The position numbers and the translations under genes were made by a program. From Spirosoma rigui (GTDB lineage Bacteria > Bacteroidota > Bacteroidia > Cytophagales > Spirosomataceae): a stretch of DNA of 64,000 nt. The first letter of the stretch is position 1; each line of letters begins with the position of its first letter. This document shows positions 32,447 to 41,516 of the stretch, piece by piece. The DNA lies in the NCBI RefSeq assembly GCF_002067135.1, contig NZ_CP020105.1, positions 5,084,001 through 5,148,000 on the forward strand, in the 5' to 3' direction. The notes beneath the pieces were generated by a model. That model was not told the origin of the DNA. It saw nothing but the letters and a program-made list of their open reading frames with translations, and did not search any database.

Positions 32447-34828
32447 ATGCGCCAACTTACAGGCGGTTTATTGCTCGCTTCCGTTCTTGTAGCCTGCAAA
32501 ACATCCGCGCCGGTGGTTCAGCAAACGCCCCCGACACCCGTCATTTTATCGCTGGGAAACAAGGCGTTTACCACCGATGATTTCTTCCAGTCGTTTACGA
32601 AAAACCAGTTATCGTCGGACTCTGCCCAACGGACCGATGTCAATCAATACTTTGATTTATACACCAACCTGAAGCTCAAGGTTGTTGCGGCCGAAGACGA
32701 AAAGAGCGATACGACCGAAGCGTTTCGGGAGGAGATGAATACCTACCGCAAGCAACTGGCGCAATCGTATCTGGTCGATAACGTACTGGTCGAATCCCTG
32801 GCGGCCGAAGCGTACCAGCGGATGCAGCAGGAAGTCAATGCATCGCATATACTGGTTCCGGTTGTGGAGGATGCGACTCCCGCCGACACCCTCAAAGCCT
32901 ACCAGACCGCACTTGACCTGCGCAAGCAGGCGCAGTCCGGTGCCGATTTCGCCAAACTGGCCAGCGACAATTCGCAGGATGCAACGACAGCTCCCAACGG
33001 CGGCAACCTGGGTTATTTCACGGCCTTCTCCGTCGTGTATCCGCTCGAAACGGCAGCCTATACAACCCCGGTCGGAACGGTGTCGATGCCCGTCCGGACC
33101 CGGTTTGGGTATCACCTCGTACGCGTTAACGACCGGCGACCCAGCCGGGGTATTATCCGGGTAGCCCATATCCTCGTCCGGATCAGTCCGGGTGCCGATG
33201 ATGCGGGGCAGAAAGCCGCCCAGCAGCGGATCGATGCCGCCTACGCCCGGCTGCAGAAAGGGGAGTCGTTCGAGACGGTTTGCCGCGACGTGTCGGACGA
33301 CGCGACGTCGCGGGGCAACGGTGGGCTGCTGCCCGGTTTTGAAACGGGTCGGCAGGTAGCCCCCTTTGAGGAAGCGTCTTTTGCCCTGGCAAAACCCGGC
33401 GATCTGTCTAAACCGGTACGGACCAACTACGGCTGGCACATCATCAAACTCGTTGAGCGCAAGGGCATCGCGTCTTTTGCCGATCTGGCTCCGGCGCTTC
33501 GCCAGCGCGTCACAACCGACACCCGCGCTGATGTACTGCGCCAGTCGACCGTGCAGCGGCTGATGAAAGAGTACGCTATCCGCGAAAACAAAGCCGTTGT
33601 CGACAATGCCATTGCCAAAGCCGACAGTTCATTGCTGCGGGGCCGGTGGCGGTTTAAAGAACCCCTCGACCCGGTCCTGCAGAACAAACCGATCCTGACC
33701 ATTGCCGATCAGCCATTCACGGTTAATGAGTTCTTCGACTACGTTCAGCAACGGCAGCAGCCCCAGCGCAACCCGACCATGGCGATGAGCGGTACGCCGG
33801 ATGCTACCGGCCCCGTAACCGGCTCGCCCGCAGTTGCCATGCGCCGGTTGTTCGATCGGTACATTGGCGACCGGCTAATAGCGACGGAAGAGCAGAACCT
33901 GGAAAAGAAATCGCCCGAGTTCCGGGCCCTGCTCAGCGAAATTCGGGATGGCGTGCTGCTGTCGCAAATGATGGAACGTAATGTCTGGGAGCGGTCCATG
34001 TCTGACTCAACGGGCCAGCTCCAGCACTTCGAACAGAACCGGGCGAAGTACAATTTTCCGGAACGCGCGCAGGCTACCATCATCGTTGCCCCGACCGACG
34101 AGCTGCTGAAACAAATTACCGAACTCACCAGCGGTCAGCCCCCCTACCAACTCAAGCGGTCGGGTGCCCCGCTGGCTTACAGCCGGAACCAGACCAATCT
34201 GAACGCCAGCCAGCGCGAAAGCCTGCTCGAAGTGCTGGCAGTGCTTACCCGTAATGCCGATTACCGGCTGGAAGTGACGGGTTCCCATGACACTGCCGAA
34301 AACGATTCTATCTCGGCCGGCCGTATTCGGGCGGTCGTGGGTTACCTGCAACAGAACGGAATATCGCTCAGCCGCATCGCGGAGAAAGATTACCAGGGCG
34401 CCCGGCCCGGCGAATCCAAAGCGGGGGCGAAAGACCCGGCTACCCAGCGCACCGTTACGTTCCAGTATTTCTCCACCGCCAAAGCCGACGTAGCCAAGGC
34501 GCTCAGCGCCCAGCTTCAGCCTGCTACGGCACAGGCGGCCGATCAGGCAGTAACGATTACCGAGGGCCTGTTCGCCCGCGGGGCCAACCCCTACCTCGAC
34601 GCGGTCAGTCAATGGCAGCCGGGCACTACCCGGCAACACCCCGCCGGGAAAGCCGTTTCGCTGACCATTACGCGGGTGGAGCCCGCCCGGCCCAAAACAT
34701 TCGCCGAAGCGCGCGGAGCCGTCATCAACGACTACCAGGCCGTGCTGGAACAGCAATGGCTGGCCCAACTTCGCCAGAAGTACCCGGTAAAAATCAACGA
34801 GGAAGAAAAGAGAAAACTAATCAAGTGA
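32447..34828 (+). CDS. PpiC-type peptidyl-prolyl isomerase lipoprotein with an OmpA-like domain
   Basis: A 793-residue protein. A lipobox ends at Cys17 (VLVAC). A SurA-like helical N-domain covers about 35-125; two parvulin (PpiC) domains lie at about 130-228 (ASHILVPVV, GANG-type PNGGNLGYF, FGYHLVRV) and 238-338 (VAHILVRIS, GNGGLLPGF, YGWHIIKL). A second helical region runs to about 540. Residues 575-675 resemble an OmpA C-terminal domain: YRLEVTGSHDTAEND, GRIRAVVGYLQQNGISLSRIA and QRTVTFQYF. It may fold outer-membrane proteins while bound to peptidoglycan. It lies before a second SurA-like gene and a MoxR gene. The OmpA assignment is by pattern and is less certain than the PpiC one. Confidence 0.88.
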   Translation: MRQLTGGLLLASVLVACKTSAPVVQQTPPTPVILSLGNKAFTTDDFFQSFTKNQLSSDSAQRTDVNQYFDLYTNLKLKVVAAEDEKSDTTEAFREEMNTYRKQLAQSYLVDNVLVESLAAEAYQRMQQEVNASHILVPVVEDATPADTLKAYQTALDLRKQAQSGADFAKLASDNSQDATTAPNGGNLGYFTAFSVVYPLETAAYTTPVGTVSMPVRTRFGYHLVRVNDRRPSRGIIRVAHILVRISPGADDAGQKAAQQRIDAAYARLQKGESFETVCRDVSDDATSRGNGGLLPGFETGRQVAPFEEASFALAKPGDLSKPVRTNYGWHIIKLVERKGIASFADLAPALRQRVTTDTRADVLRQSTVQRLMKEYAIRENKAVVDNAIAKADSSLLRGRWRFKEPLDPVLQNKPILTIADQPFTVNEFFDYVQQRQQPQRNPTMAMSGTPDATGPVTGSPAVAMRRLFDRYIGDRLIATEEQNLEKKSPEFRALLSEIRDGVLLSQMMERNVWERSMSDSTGQLQHFEQNRAKYNFPERAQATIIVAPTDELLKQITELTSGQPPYQLKRSGAPLAYSRNQTNLNASQRESLLEVLAVLTRNADYRLEVTGSHDTAENDSISAGRIRAVVGYLQQNGISLSRIAEKDYQGARPGESKAGAKDPATQRTVTFQYFSTAKADVAKALSAQLQPATAQAADQAVTITEGLFARGANPYLDAVSQWQPGTTRQHPAGKAVSLTITRVEPARPKTFAEARGAVINDYQAVLEQQWLAQLRQKYPVKINEEEKRKLIK

Positions 34829-34967
34829 GCCGGTGCCTTGGCAGGTAAATCTGCTTTGTCGCCTGCTGACACTAGCAGACCACACCGACCCGGTAACTGA
34901 CCGCCTGGCATAACTTAAAAATACTTAAAAATCAGCGTATACGACGTTCCTTTCGTATATTTATCAC

Positions 34968-36344
34968 ATGAAAAAAGTACTGAACAGTGCGCTTATCGCG
35001 CTGATTGGCTGGTTCTTAACAGCACCTGCGTTTGGACAGGGGCAGCCCGTCAGTCTGAATAAAATCATTGCCAAAGTCGACAACTACTACGTTCTCCAGT
35101 CTGACCTGGAGGAAACGGTTCAGTCCTACGTTGGTCAGAACCAGACGGCTCCGCCCAAATGCCAGTTGCTCGAAAGCCTGGTCATCAATAAAATGATGCT
35201 CGCCAAAGCTGAAATCGACTCGGTCATTGTTGAAGAAAAAATCGTCGATAGCGAACTCGACCAGCGGATGGCCTACATGGTCCAGCAGTTTGGCTCCGAC
35301 AAAAACATCGTTGAAGCCTACGGAAAGAGCCTGGAAATGCTCAAGAGCGAACTGCGGCAACAGGTGAAAGACCAGAAGACCGTGCAGAAAATGCAGTCGA
35401 AAATCACGACCGACATGAAGGTGACGCCCCGTGAGGTTCGTAAATTTTTCGACGCTATTCCCAAAGACAGCCTCCCCTATATGCCCGCCGAGGTAGAAGT
35501 GGGTCAGATTGTTCGCTTTGCCAAACCGACCAAAGAGCAGAAAGAAGCCCTGGCCCAACGGCTGCTGGACTACAAAAAACGGGTACAGAACGGCGAAGAT
35601 TTTGCGAAACTGGCGAAAGAAAACTCCGAAGACGTGGGCTCGGCACCCAACGGGGGCGACCTCGGCTTTGCCAAGCGGGGAGCCATGGTGGCTCCCTTCG
35701 AAGGAGCCGCACTGAAGCTCAAGCCCAACGAAATCTCCGACGTCGTGGAGTCAGACTTCGGTCTTCACCTGATTCAACTGCTCGAAACCCGCGGTGCTGA
35801 ATACCATGCCCGTCACATCCTGCTCCGGCCAGACTACAACCGACTGGACGTCAGCGGCCCCACGCGTTACCTTGACAGCCTTAAGAACTTAATCGAAATC
35901 GACTCGCTCAAGTTCGAGAAGGCCGCCCATGATTTCTCCGATGACAAAGCAACGGCCGACGCCGGTGGTCTGATCCGCGATCCGCAAACGGGGGGCAGCC
36001 GGCTTGCGATGGATGGTTCTATGGAGTACGCCATGTTCCAGATGCTCGACACGATGCAGGTGGGCAAAATTTCGGCTCCCCTGCCGTACCGGACCGAAGA
36101 CGGCAAGAGCGCTGTTCGGTTGCTGTACTTCAAAAGCAAAGTGCCGCCCCATACGGCCGACTTCAAAGTCGATTTCGAGAAGTTGCAGACCATTGTCCTG
36201 ACGAACAAAAAGAACCACGCCATTGATGAGTGGTTCCGGAAGTCGGTCGCCGACGTATATATTACGGTCGACCCCGAATACCATAGTTGCCGCATTTTCG
36301 GCACTACCCAGGGCAGTGCCGCCAGCCTCGGTAGCGGGAACTAA
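34968..36344 (+). CDS. SurA-like periplasmic peptidyl-prolyl isomerase
   Basis: A 458-residue exported chaperone. A signal peptide (about 1-24, ending PAFGQ) is followed by a SurA N-domain beginning LNKIIAKVDNYYVLQSDLEETV. Two parvulin domains follow: about 175-270, with FAKLAKENSEDVGSAPNGGDLGF and DFGLHLIQLLE, and about 275-395, starting YHARHILLRPDYN. SurA helps outer-membrane proteins cross the periplasm. The second domain is more divergent. A near match to the -7 consensus (TATATTTA at 34956-34963) is five bases before the ATG. Together with the preceding PpiC/OmpA protein it suggests an outer-membrane-assembly cluster. Confidence 0.93.
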   Translation: MKKVLNSALIALIGWFLTAPAFGQGQPVSLNKIIAKVDNYYVLQSDLEETVQSYVGQNQTAPPKCQLLESLVINKMMLAKAEIDSVIVEEKIVDSELDQRMAYMVQQFGSDKNIVEAYGKSLEMLKSELRQQVKDQKTVQKMQSKITTDMKVTPREVRKFFDAIPKDSLPYMPAEVEVGQIVRFAKPTKEQKEALAQRLLDYKKRVQNGEDFAKLAKENSEDVGSAPNGGDLGFAKRGAMVAPFEGAALKLKPNEISDVVESDFGLHLIQLLETRGAEYHARHILLRPDYNRLDVSGPTRYLDSLKNLIEIDSLKFEKAAHDFSDDKATADAGGLIRDPQTGGSRLAMDGSMEYAMFQMLDTMQVGKISAPLPYRTEDGKSAVRLLYFKSKVPPHTADFKVDFEKLQTIVLTNKKNHAIDEWFRKSVADVYITVDPEYHSCRIFGTTQGSAASLGSGN

Positions 36345-36467
36345 GAAAACTATCGACTATTGTTTGCTGATTAATGCGTATCAACGCGATAAAAATCGCT
36401 TTTGATATTCGCTATTCAGCGTTCAGTAGTCGATATTCATTTTTTTAAACATTAACCCAAACTCCCT

Positions 36468-37430
36468 GTGCCATACTCATCGGATGTTGCGGCTGCAGAA
36501 GCCCTTACCAATTCCTATCAGAAACTCAGAGCTGAAATATCCAAAGTAGTTATTGGCCAGGACGATACGGTCCGGTTGCTGCTAACGGCCATCTTTTGCC
36601 AGGGTCACTGTTTGCTGGTGGGTGTACCAGGACTGGCGAAGACACTTTTGATTCAAACCATTGCCGGAGCGCTGGACCTTGATTTCAACCGGATTCAGTT
36701 CACCCCCGACCTGATGCCGTCGGATATTCTCGGTTCCGAAACACTCGATCAGGATCGTAACTTCAAATTCATTAAAGGGCCTGTTTTTGCCAATATCATC
36801 CTGGCCGATGAGATCAACCGGACCCCGCCCAAAACGCAATCGGCGCTGCTCGAAGCAATGCAGGAGTATTCCGTTACCATTGCTGGTCAGAAATACGGCC
36901 TGGGTCGTCCCTTCTTCGTACTGGCCACCCAGAACCCGATTGAGCAGGAAGGGACCTACCCCCTGCCCGAAGCACAGCTGGACCGGTTCATGTTCAACAT
37001 TTACCTGGATTACCCATCCTACCAGTCAGAGCTTGACATTGTCAAGAACACTACGTCCGACAAGCGGTACGATGTGCAGCGCGTGGTAACGGGCGAGGAA
37101 ATCCGGGAGTTTCAGCACCTGGTTCGCCGGGTACCAGTCGTCGATAACGTCATCGAATACGCCGTTAAGCTGGTTCATAAAACCCGCCCCAACACCGAAA
37201 TGGCCGCGGCCGATGCCAACCAGTACCTGGAATGGGGTGCGGGTCCCCGGGCCTCGCAGGCGCTGATCCTGGCGGCCAAATGCAACGCCCTGCTCAACGG
37301 CAAATACTCTCCGGATATCGAAGATGTGCGGGCTGTCGCGCTGCCTATCCTCCGCCACCGGGTCGTTCGTAACTTTAAAGCCGAAGCCGAGAACATCTCC
37401 GTCGAGCAACTCATCAACCGGATGATGTAA
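36468..37430 (+). CDS. MoxR-family AAA+ ATPase
   Basis: A 320-residue AAA+ ATPase. Walker A is GVPGLAKT at 52-59, Walker B is ILADE with Asp114-Glu115, and sensor 1 is in FFVLATQNPIEQEGTYPLPEAQLDRFMF, the MoxR signature. A C-terminal helical lid covers about 240-320. MoxR proteins act as chaperones that activate or insert metals into partner complexes, usually with VWA-domain proteins encoded beside them; no VWA or DUF58 gene follows here because a terminator and minus-strand genes come next. The GTG start at 36468 is used because no in-frame ATG lies near the family's N-terminus. Confidence 0.94.
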   Translation: MPYSSDVAAAEALTNSYQKLRAEISKVVIGQDDTVRLLLTAIFCQGHCLLVGVPGLAKTLLIQTIAGALDLDFNRIQFTPDLMPSDILGSETLDQDRNFKFIKGPVFANIILADEINRTPPKTQSALLEAMQEYSVTIAGQKYGLGRPFFVLATQNPIEQEGTYPLPEAQLDRFMFNIYLDYPSYQSELDIVKNTTSDKRYDVQRVVTGEEIREFQHLVRRVPVVDNVIEYAVKLVHKTRPNTEMAAADANQYLEWGAGPRASQALILAAKCNALLNGKYSPDIEDVRAVALPILRHRVVRNFKAEAENISVEQLINRMM

Positions 37431-37449
37431 ACAATAGAGGAGTAAATAA

Positions 37450-37515
37450 AAGCGGGGGACGAAGAAAAGAATGGATTGCATGAGCAAACCCGTTTCTTTC
37501 CTTCGTCCCCCGCTT
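37450..37515. terminator. Bidirectional hairpin between moxR and the acidic small gene
   Basis: AAGCGGGGGACGAAG (37450-37464) pairs perfectly with CTTCGTCCCCCGCTT (37501-37515) around a 36-base loop. It serves the convergent moxR and 37538 genes. Confidence 0.8.
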
Positions 37516-37537
37516 CTTTGTTCTGCCCGTTCCTCTT

Positions 37538-37702
37538 CTACGCTTCCTTATTTGAACGGCCGAGGTAGTCGTCGTCGCCCAGGCCAGTCGAGTCGTCGTC
37601 GACGCCCGACGCGTCAACATCGTCGGTCTTTATATCCAGTAACACCCCTTTTCCCTGGGCTTCTTCCTCTGTCTGCTGCTGACGTCCTTCGTTGGATTCC
37701 AT
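37538..37702 (-). CDS. Very small acidic protein (54 residues)
   Basis: Reading down from an ATG at 37702 gives 54 codons: MESNEGRQQQTEEEAQGKG at the start, then VLLDIKTDDVDASG, a D-rich centre and YLGRSNKEA at the end. It is strongly acidic with no hydrophobic segment and is probably disordered. The in-frame codons fit the wobble bias of its neighbours, and the gene sits cleanly between a terminator and the ABC ATPase stop upstream on the same strand (58 bases), so it may share that transcript. No function is recognised. Confidence 0.6.
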   Translation of the reverse strand: MESNEGRQQQTEEEAQGKGVLLDIKTDDVDASGVDDDSTGLGDDDYLGRSNKEA

Positions 37703-37760
37703 ACCGTTGCTGATTTTGTTTATTTATACAACCGGAAAGGAGCGGCCGGGTTTACGATCA

Positions 37761-38753
37761 CTAGCTTTTGAGCGGCCAAACCGACTCTGCGGACACCCGG
37801 ATACCAATGTCCTGCCCTGCTTTCAAGTCGCTCCGGGTGGTGAGTATCCGTACACAAACATACCGCGACAGTTCTACGTCGACCTCGGAATGGCTCCCTC
37901 TGAAAAATGCCGCCCTAACCCGGCCCGGTATACCAGATGGATCGGCATGGATCTGCTCGGGACGCAGGCAAAACAAGGCGTCGGGCTGGTTCGTCTCCGG
38001 CAAACCCAGCACCGGCAGGTGTTTCCCTTTCAGAATGTTAACCGAGCCTGTCATCCGGGCGGCATATACCGTAGCCGGTTTGTGGTAGACCGTAGCCGGT
38101 GCATCGAGTTGCACAAGCCGCCCGTGGCGCAGGATACCCAGCGTGTCGGCAATGGACAGTGCATCGGTGGCGTCGTGCGTAACAAACAGGCAGGCCGTTC
38201 TGTCATATTTGATCAGCTCAAACAGTAACTCCCGAATGACCAGCCGGTTTGGCAGGTCGAGGTGGCTGAATGGTTCATCCAGCAATAGCACAGCGGGTTT
38301 GTCGGCAACGGCGCGGGCAATAGCGGCCCGCTGCTTCTCGCCCCCTGACACCTGACGCGGCTGCCGGTGCTGCACATCGACCAGCCGGCATCGTTTAAGC
38401 AATTCATCCACGCGGCTTTCGCGGTAGGTCTTTTCCATAAAACGAACCGCATACAGGATGTTATCCCGAATGGATACGTTCGGCATCAGCTGGTATTCCT
38501 GATGCACCAACCGAATCTGGGGATGACCCGCTACCAGCACCTCACCCGGTCCTTTCACCCGTTCGCCATTGAGCCGTACCTCACCCGAGTCGGCATCGGC
38601 CAATCCGGCCAGTATGTTCAGCAAAGTACTTTTACCGGAACCGCTGGCCCCAACCAGGCCCGTAATCCGGCCCGGTTCAAGAGTGAGTGATACCGATCGA
38701 ACCGCCGTAACGTCATTCGCAAAGGCTTTCGTGAGTTTTGTGGCCGTCAGCAT
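37761..38753 (-). CDS. ABC transporter ATP-binding protein of the CysA/PotA type
   Basis: A 330-residue importer-type ATPase. Walker A GASGSGKST is at 35-43, the signature VSGGEKQR at 135-142, Walker B VLLLDEP ends at Glu160, and the switch His is in FVTHDATDAL. Residues from about 240 look like a TOBE regulatory domain (CLRPEQI, GRVRAAFFRGSHSEVDVEL), the layout of ATPases for sulfate, iron, spermidine or molybdate importers. No permease or binding protein is beside it, so it is an orphan in this window. The ATG at 38753 (MLTATKLTKAF) is preferred over a TTG-started extension to 38807. Confidence 0.92.
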   Translation of the reverse strand: MLTATKLTKAFANDVTAVRSVSLTLEPGRITGLVGASGSGKSTLLNILAGLADADSGEVRLNGERVKGPGEVLVAGHPQIRLVHQEYQLMPNVSIRDNILYAVRFMEKTYRESRVDELLKRCRLVDVQHRQPRQVSGGEKQRAAIARAVADKPAVLLLDEPFSHLDLPNRLVIRELLFELIKYDRTACLFVTHDATDALSIADTLGILRHGRLVQLDAPATVYHKPATVYAARMTGSVNILKGKHLPVLGLPETNQPDALFCLRPEQIHADPSGIPGRVRAAFFRGSHSEVDVELSRYVCVRILTTRSDLKAGQDIGIRVSAESVWPLKS

Positions 38754-38843
38754 GTGGAGCCGCCCCTCCGGGTCGGCAGAAAAGAATACATATGGTCTCG
38801 CCACCAACCCCTTACGTGATCAGGTTGCCGGTGACGAGTGCCC

Positions 38844-40469
38844 CTAAAAAATAAAGTTCGTGCTCAGGAATTCCGATTTGTGCTCGCTCACGATCTCATT
38901 GAGAATGGCTTTGTTCTCGGCAGTATCCTTGGTAGCCACAGCCGACCGGATCGAGAACGAACGTAGCGCATCTTCTACCGACAAGGTTCCTTCGGCGGAG
39001 TCTTTGCGGCCGGTGAAAGGAAATGTATCAGGTCCGCGCTGGCACTGGGCGTTGATATTGACCCGGCTCACCAGGTTTACCAGCGGGTCAATCAGCCGGG
39101 CAATGGCTTCGGTGTCGGTCCCGAATATGCTGGCCTGCATCCCGTGGTCGTCGGTAATCAGGTACTGGATGAACTCCTCTTCATCGTCGTAGGGAACAAC
39201 CGGTACGATAGGCCCAAACTGTTCTTCGCGGTACAGCCGCATGCCTTCCCGGACGGGGTAGACAACGGCGGGTTTGAACAGCGAGGCCGTTGTATCGCCC
39301 CCGTCTTCGTTCACAATGGCCGCCCCACCCGCCTGAGCATCGGCAATGATGTCGGCCAGGTACTGCGTCTTGGCTGGTTCGGGCAAGGGGGTTATCTGCG
39401 TGCCCGCATCCCAGGGCATACCCGCTTTCAGTTTACTGACTTCGGGACTGAACCGGCGCAGGAATTCGTCAACGACCGAGCGGTGCGCCCAGATGATCTT
39501 GATTGCCGTACAGCGCTGCCCGTTGAACGACAGCGAACCGAGCAGGCATTCTTTCACGGCTACGTCCAGATCGGCGTCAGGCAGGATAATGGCCGCATTC
39601 TTGGCGTCGAGGCTCATGATCGACCGCAGCCGGTTTAGTTTGGGATGCTGACGCTGTAGCTCGTCGGCTACCCGGCTGGAACCAATCAGCGTCAGTACGT
39701 TCACCTTGCCCGACTGCATCACGGGCGGCACCACATCGGCCCCACGCCCGTACAATGAGTTGACAACCCCCTTCGGGAAACTCGTCCGGAAGGCTTCCAA
39801 TAGTGGATAGTGCAGTAGCGACCCGTGTTTAGGCGTCTTAAACAGGATGGTATTACCCATCAGGATGGCCGGAATAAGCGTCGTGTAGGTTTCGTTAAGA
39901 GGGTAGTTGAACGGACCCATTGCCAGCACCACGCCCAGGGGCGACCGCCGGATCTGGCCAATGATACCTTCTTCGATCCGGAACCGCGAGGAAGTACGGT
40001 CCATATTCTTAAGGGTATCGATGGTGTCGTAGATATACTTCACCGTCCGGTCGAACTCTTTGGTAGCGTCGGCGAGGTTTTTCCCGATCTCCCACATGAT
40101 CAGGTTGATCACGAGTTTGCGCTGCTCCAGCATCTTGCCCACGAAGGTTTCCATGCACTGAATCCGGCCCGCCACCGACATCTGGGGCCACTCACCCCGG
40201 CCGTTGTCGTAGGCAGCCACGGCAGCTTCGAGTGCCTCGAGCGCTTCGGCGGGGCCCGTAACGGGGAAACTGCCAACCAGCTGGCGCTGTAGGATTCCGT
40301 TGGCATCCGGGTAACAAACGGGCGAGTACACGTCAGACACACGCCCGTTCCAGGAACGCATTTCCCCGTTGAGCAGGTACTCGCGCTGGTGGATAGGATC
40401 AATTCGATACTCGGCAGGAACGGCCTGTTCGTTGGCCGGAAAGAGGGAGGCTAACACTTGTGAGGGCAT
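38844..40469 (-). CDS. gapN: NADP-dependent glyceraldehyde-3-phosphate dehydrogenase-type aldehyde dehydrogenase
   Basis: A 541-residue enzyme of the GapN branch of the aldehyde dehydrogenases, which oxidises glyceraldehyde-3-phosphate straight to 3-phosphoglycerate and makes NADPH. The cofactor region has LGVVLAMGPFNYPLN, the catalytic Cys is in SLSFNGQRCTAIK, and MSLDAKNAAIILPDADLD and RVNINAQCQRGPDTFPF are typical of this branch. Two more in-frame ATGs lie at 40496 and 40505, but a promoter-like TAGTTTG covers 40503-40509, which makes the ATG at 40469 (MPSQVLASLFPANEQ) the better start. It lies between an ABC ATPase and a cation transporter on the same strand. Confidence 0.87.
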   Translation of the reverse strand: MPSQVLASLFPANEQAVPAEYRIDPIHQREYLLNGEMRSWNGRVSDVYSPVCYPDANGILQRQLVGSFPVTGPAEALEALEAAVAAYDNGRGEWPQMSVAGRIQCMETFVGKMLEQRKLVINLIMWEIGKNLADATKEFDRTVKYIYDTIDTLKNMDRTSSRFRIEEGIIGQIRRSPLGVVLAMGPFNYPLNETYTTLIPAILMGNTILFKTPKHGSLLHYPLLEAFRTSFPKGVVNSLYGRGADVVPPVMQSGKVNVLTLIGSSRVADELQRQHPKLNRLRSIMSLDAKNAAIILPDADLDVAVKECLLGSLSFNGQRCTAIKIIWAHRSVVDEFLRRFSPEVSKLKAGMPWDAGTQITPLPEPAKTQYLADIIADAQAGGAAIVNEDGGDTTASLFKPAVVYPVREGMRLYREEQFGPIVPVVPYDDEEEFIQYLITDDHGMQASIFGTDTEAIARLIDPLVNLVSRVNINAQCQRGPDTFPFTGRKDSAEGTLSVEDALRSFSIRSAVATKDTAENKAILNEIVSEHKSEFLSTNFIF

Positions 40470-40502
40470 ACGACGTTCTGGATTACAACCAATCATTTTT
40501 TG

Positions 40503-40533
40503 CAAACTACACCATTTGACCGGCCAATATCAA
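40503..40533 (-). promoter_or_regulatory. Promoter of gapN (TTG-N21-TAGTTTG)
   Basis: On the minus strand TTG at 40531-40533 is 21 bases from TAGTTTG at 40503-40509, close to the Bacteroidota -33/-7 layout with a one-base-short -7. Its position implies that the gapN start lies downstream of 40500. Confidence 0.5.
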
Positions 40534-40595
40534 CCCGGCCGCCCGAAAACCAGCGTAGCGTAGTGCCGCCCCGGTAGTGCCACAGAGCAACTGTT

Positions 40596-41516
40596 TCAGG
40601 CAGCCTTACCCGCTTCGGTCAGGGCAACGGGCTGCATGTAGGCATGCTTGATCGCCGGGAACGCCTGCCGGATGGCTTCATGAATTCGGACAATGGCTTT
40701 GTTGATGGCATCGGTCGTTAGGTCGTCCTGGAACGCTACCCCCTGTACCAGCGTAATCTCCTCCGGTCCGAGATAAATGGTCGCAATCCGCATGGCTTTC
40801 TGCACCGCCGGGTCGGCTTCGGTAATGGCCATGAGCTTCCGGGTTGTGTCGGCATCAACACCTTCACCCATGAGCAGGCTTTTGCTCTCGCGGGCCAGCA
40901 CAACGGCCACCGCTACCAGCAGCAGCCCGATCAGGATCGAAGCAGCACCATCGAAATAGGGGTTCTGAAGCTGATGACCCAAAAACACCCCCAGAAACGC
41001 GATGATCAGGCCCAGCACATCGGAAGCATCTTCGAACAGAACCGTGAACGTAGCGGAGTCCTTGCTGTTCTTGACCGCCGTCCAGAACGGCTCCTCACCC
41101 CGGCGCTGGTTGAAGGCCCGCCAGGCCGTTATGAGGGAGTACCCGTCGAGCAGGAACGCAATACCCAGTACGATGTAATTCCAGAACGGATCGGCAATTA
41201 TTTCCGGATGCTGGAGGTGCGTCACCCCTTCGTAGAAGGAAACCCCGCCCCCCACGGCGAAGATGAGCAGGGCGACGACGTACGACCAGAAGTACTGCTC
41301 CCGACCGTACCCAAACGGCCGTTTCTCGTCGGGGGCACGTCGGCTTCGGTTAATGCCCAGCAATAGCAGCAGTTCATTCACGGTATCGACCAGCGAGTGA
41401 ATGCCTTCCGAAATCATGGCGGAGCTACCCGTGATGCTGGCCGCCACGAATTTTGTAGCCGCAATACCCAGATTAGCCGCCAGTGCCGTGTAGAGTGGTG
41501 TTTTTGAAGAAGCCAT
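40596..41516 (-). CDS. Cation diffusion facilitator (CDF) family metal transporter
   Basis: A 306-residue efflux protein with about six membrane helices, likely exporting Zn2+ or similar ions against protons. The metal site of helix 2 is SEGIHSLVDTVNELLLLLG (His and Asp spaced by three) and that of helix 5 is FEDASDVLGLIIAFLG. A cytoplasmic C-terminal domain follows from about residue 210 (ESKSLLMGEGVDADTTRKL). The GREQYFWSYVVALLIFAVGGG helix and the Glu in place of the usual Asp in helix 2 place it with the SLC30A9/ZnT9-like branch. No metal-responsive regulator is beside it. Confidence 0.93.
   Translation of the reverse strand: MASSKTPLYTALAANLGIAATKFVAASITGSSAMISEGIHSLVDTVNELLLLLGINRSRRAPDEKRPFGYGREQYFWSYVVALLIFAVGGGVSFYEGVTHLQHPEIIADPFWNYIVLGIAFLLDGYSLITAWRAFNQRRGEEPFWTAVKNSKDSATFTVLFEDASDVLGLIIAFLGVFLGHQLQNPYFDGAASILIGLLLVAVAVVLARESKSLLMGEGVDADTTRKLMAITEADPAVQKAMRIATIYLGPEEITLVQGVAFQDDLTTDAINKAIVRIHEAIRQAFPAIKHAYMQPVALTEAGKAA

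Noticed and set aside
1-38753. The two ABC ATPases (1-84 and 37761-38753) as partners of the four permeases
   Set aside because: They are more than 12 kb away on the other strand, and the complete one is an importer type with a TOBE region, which does not fit FtsX/MacB-type permeases.
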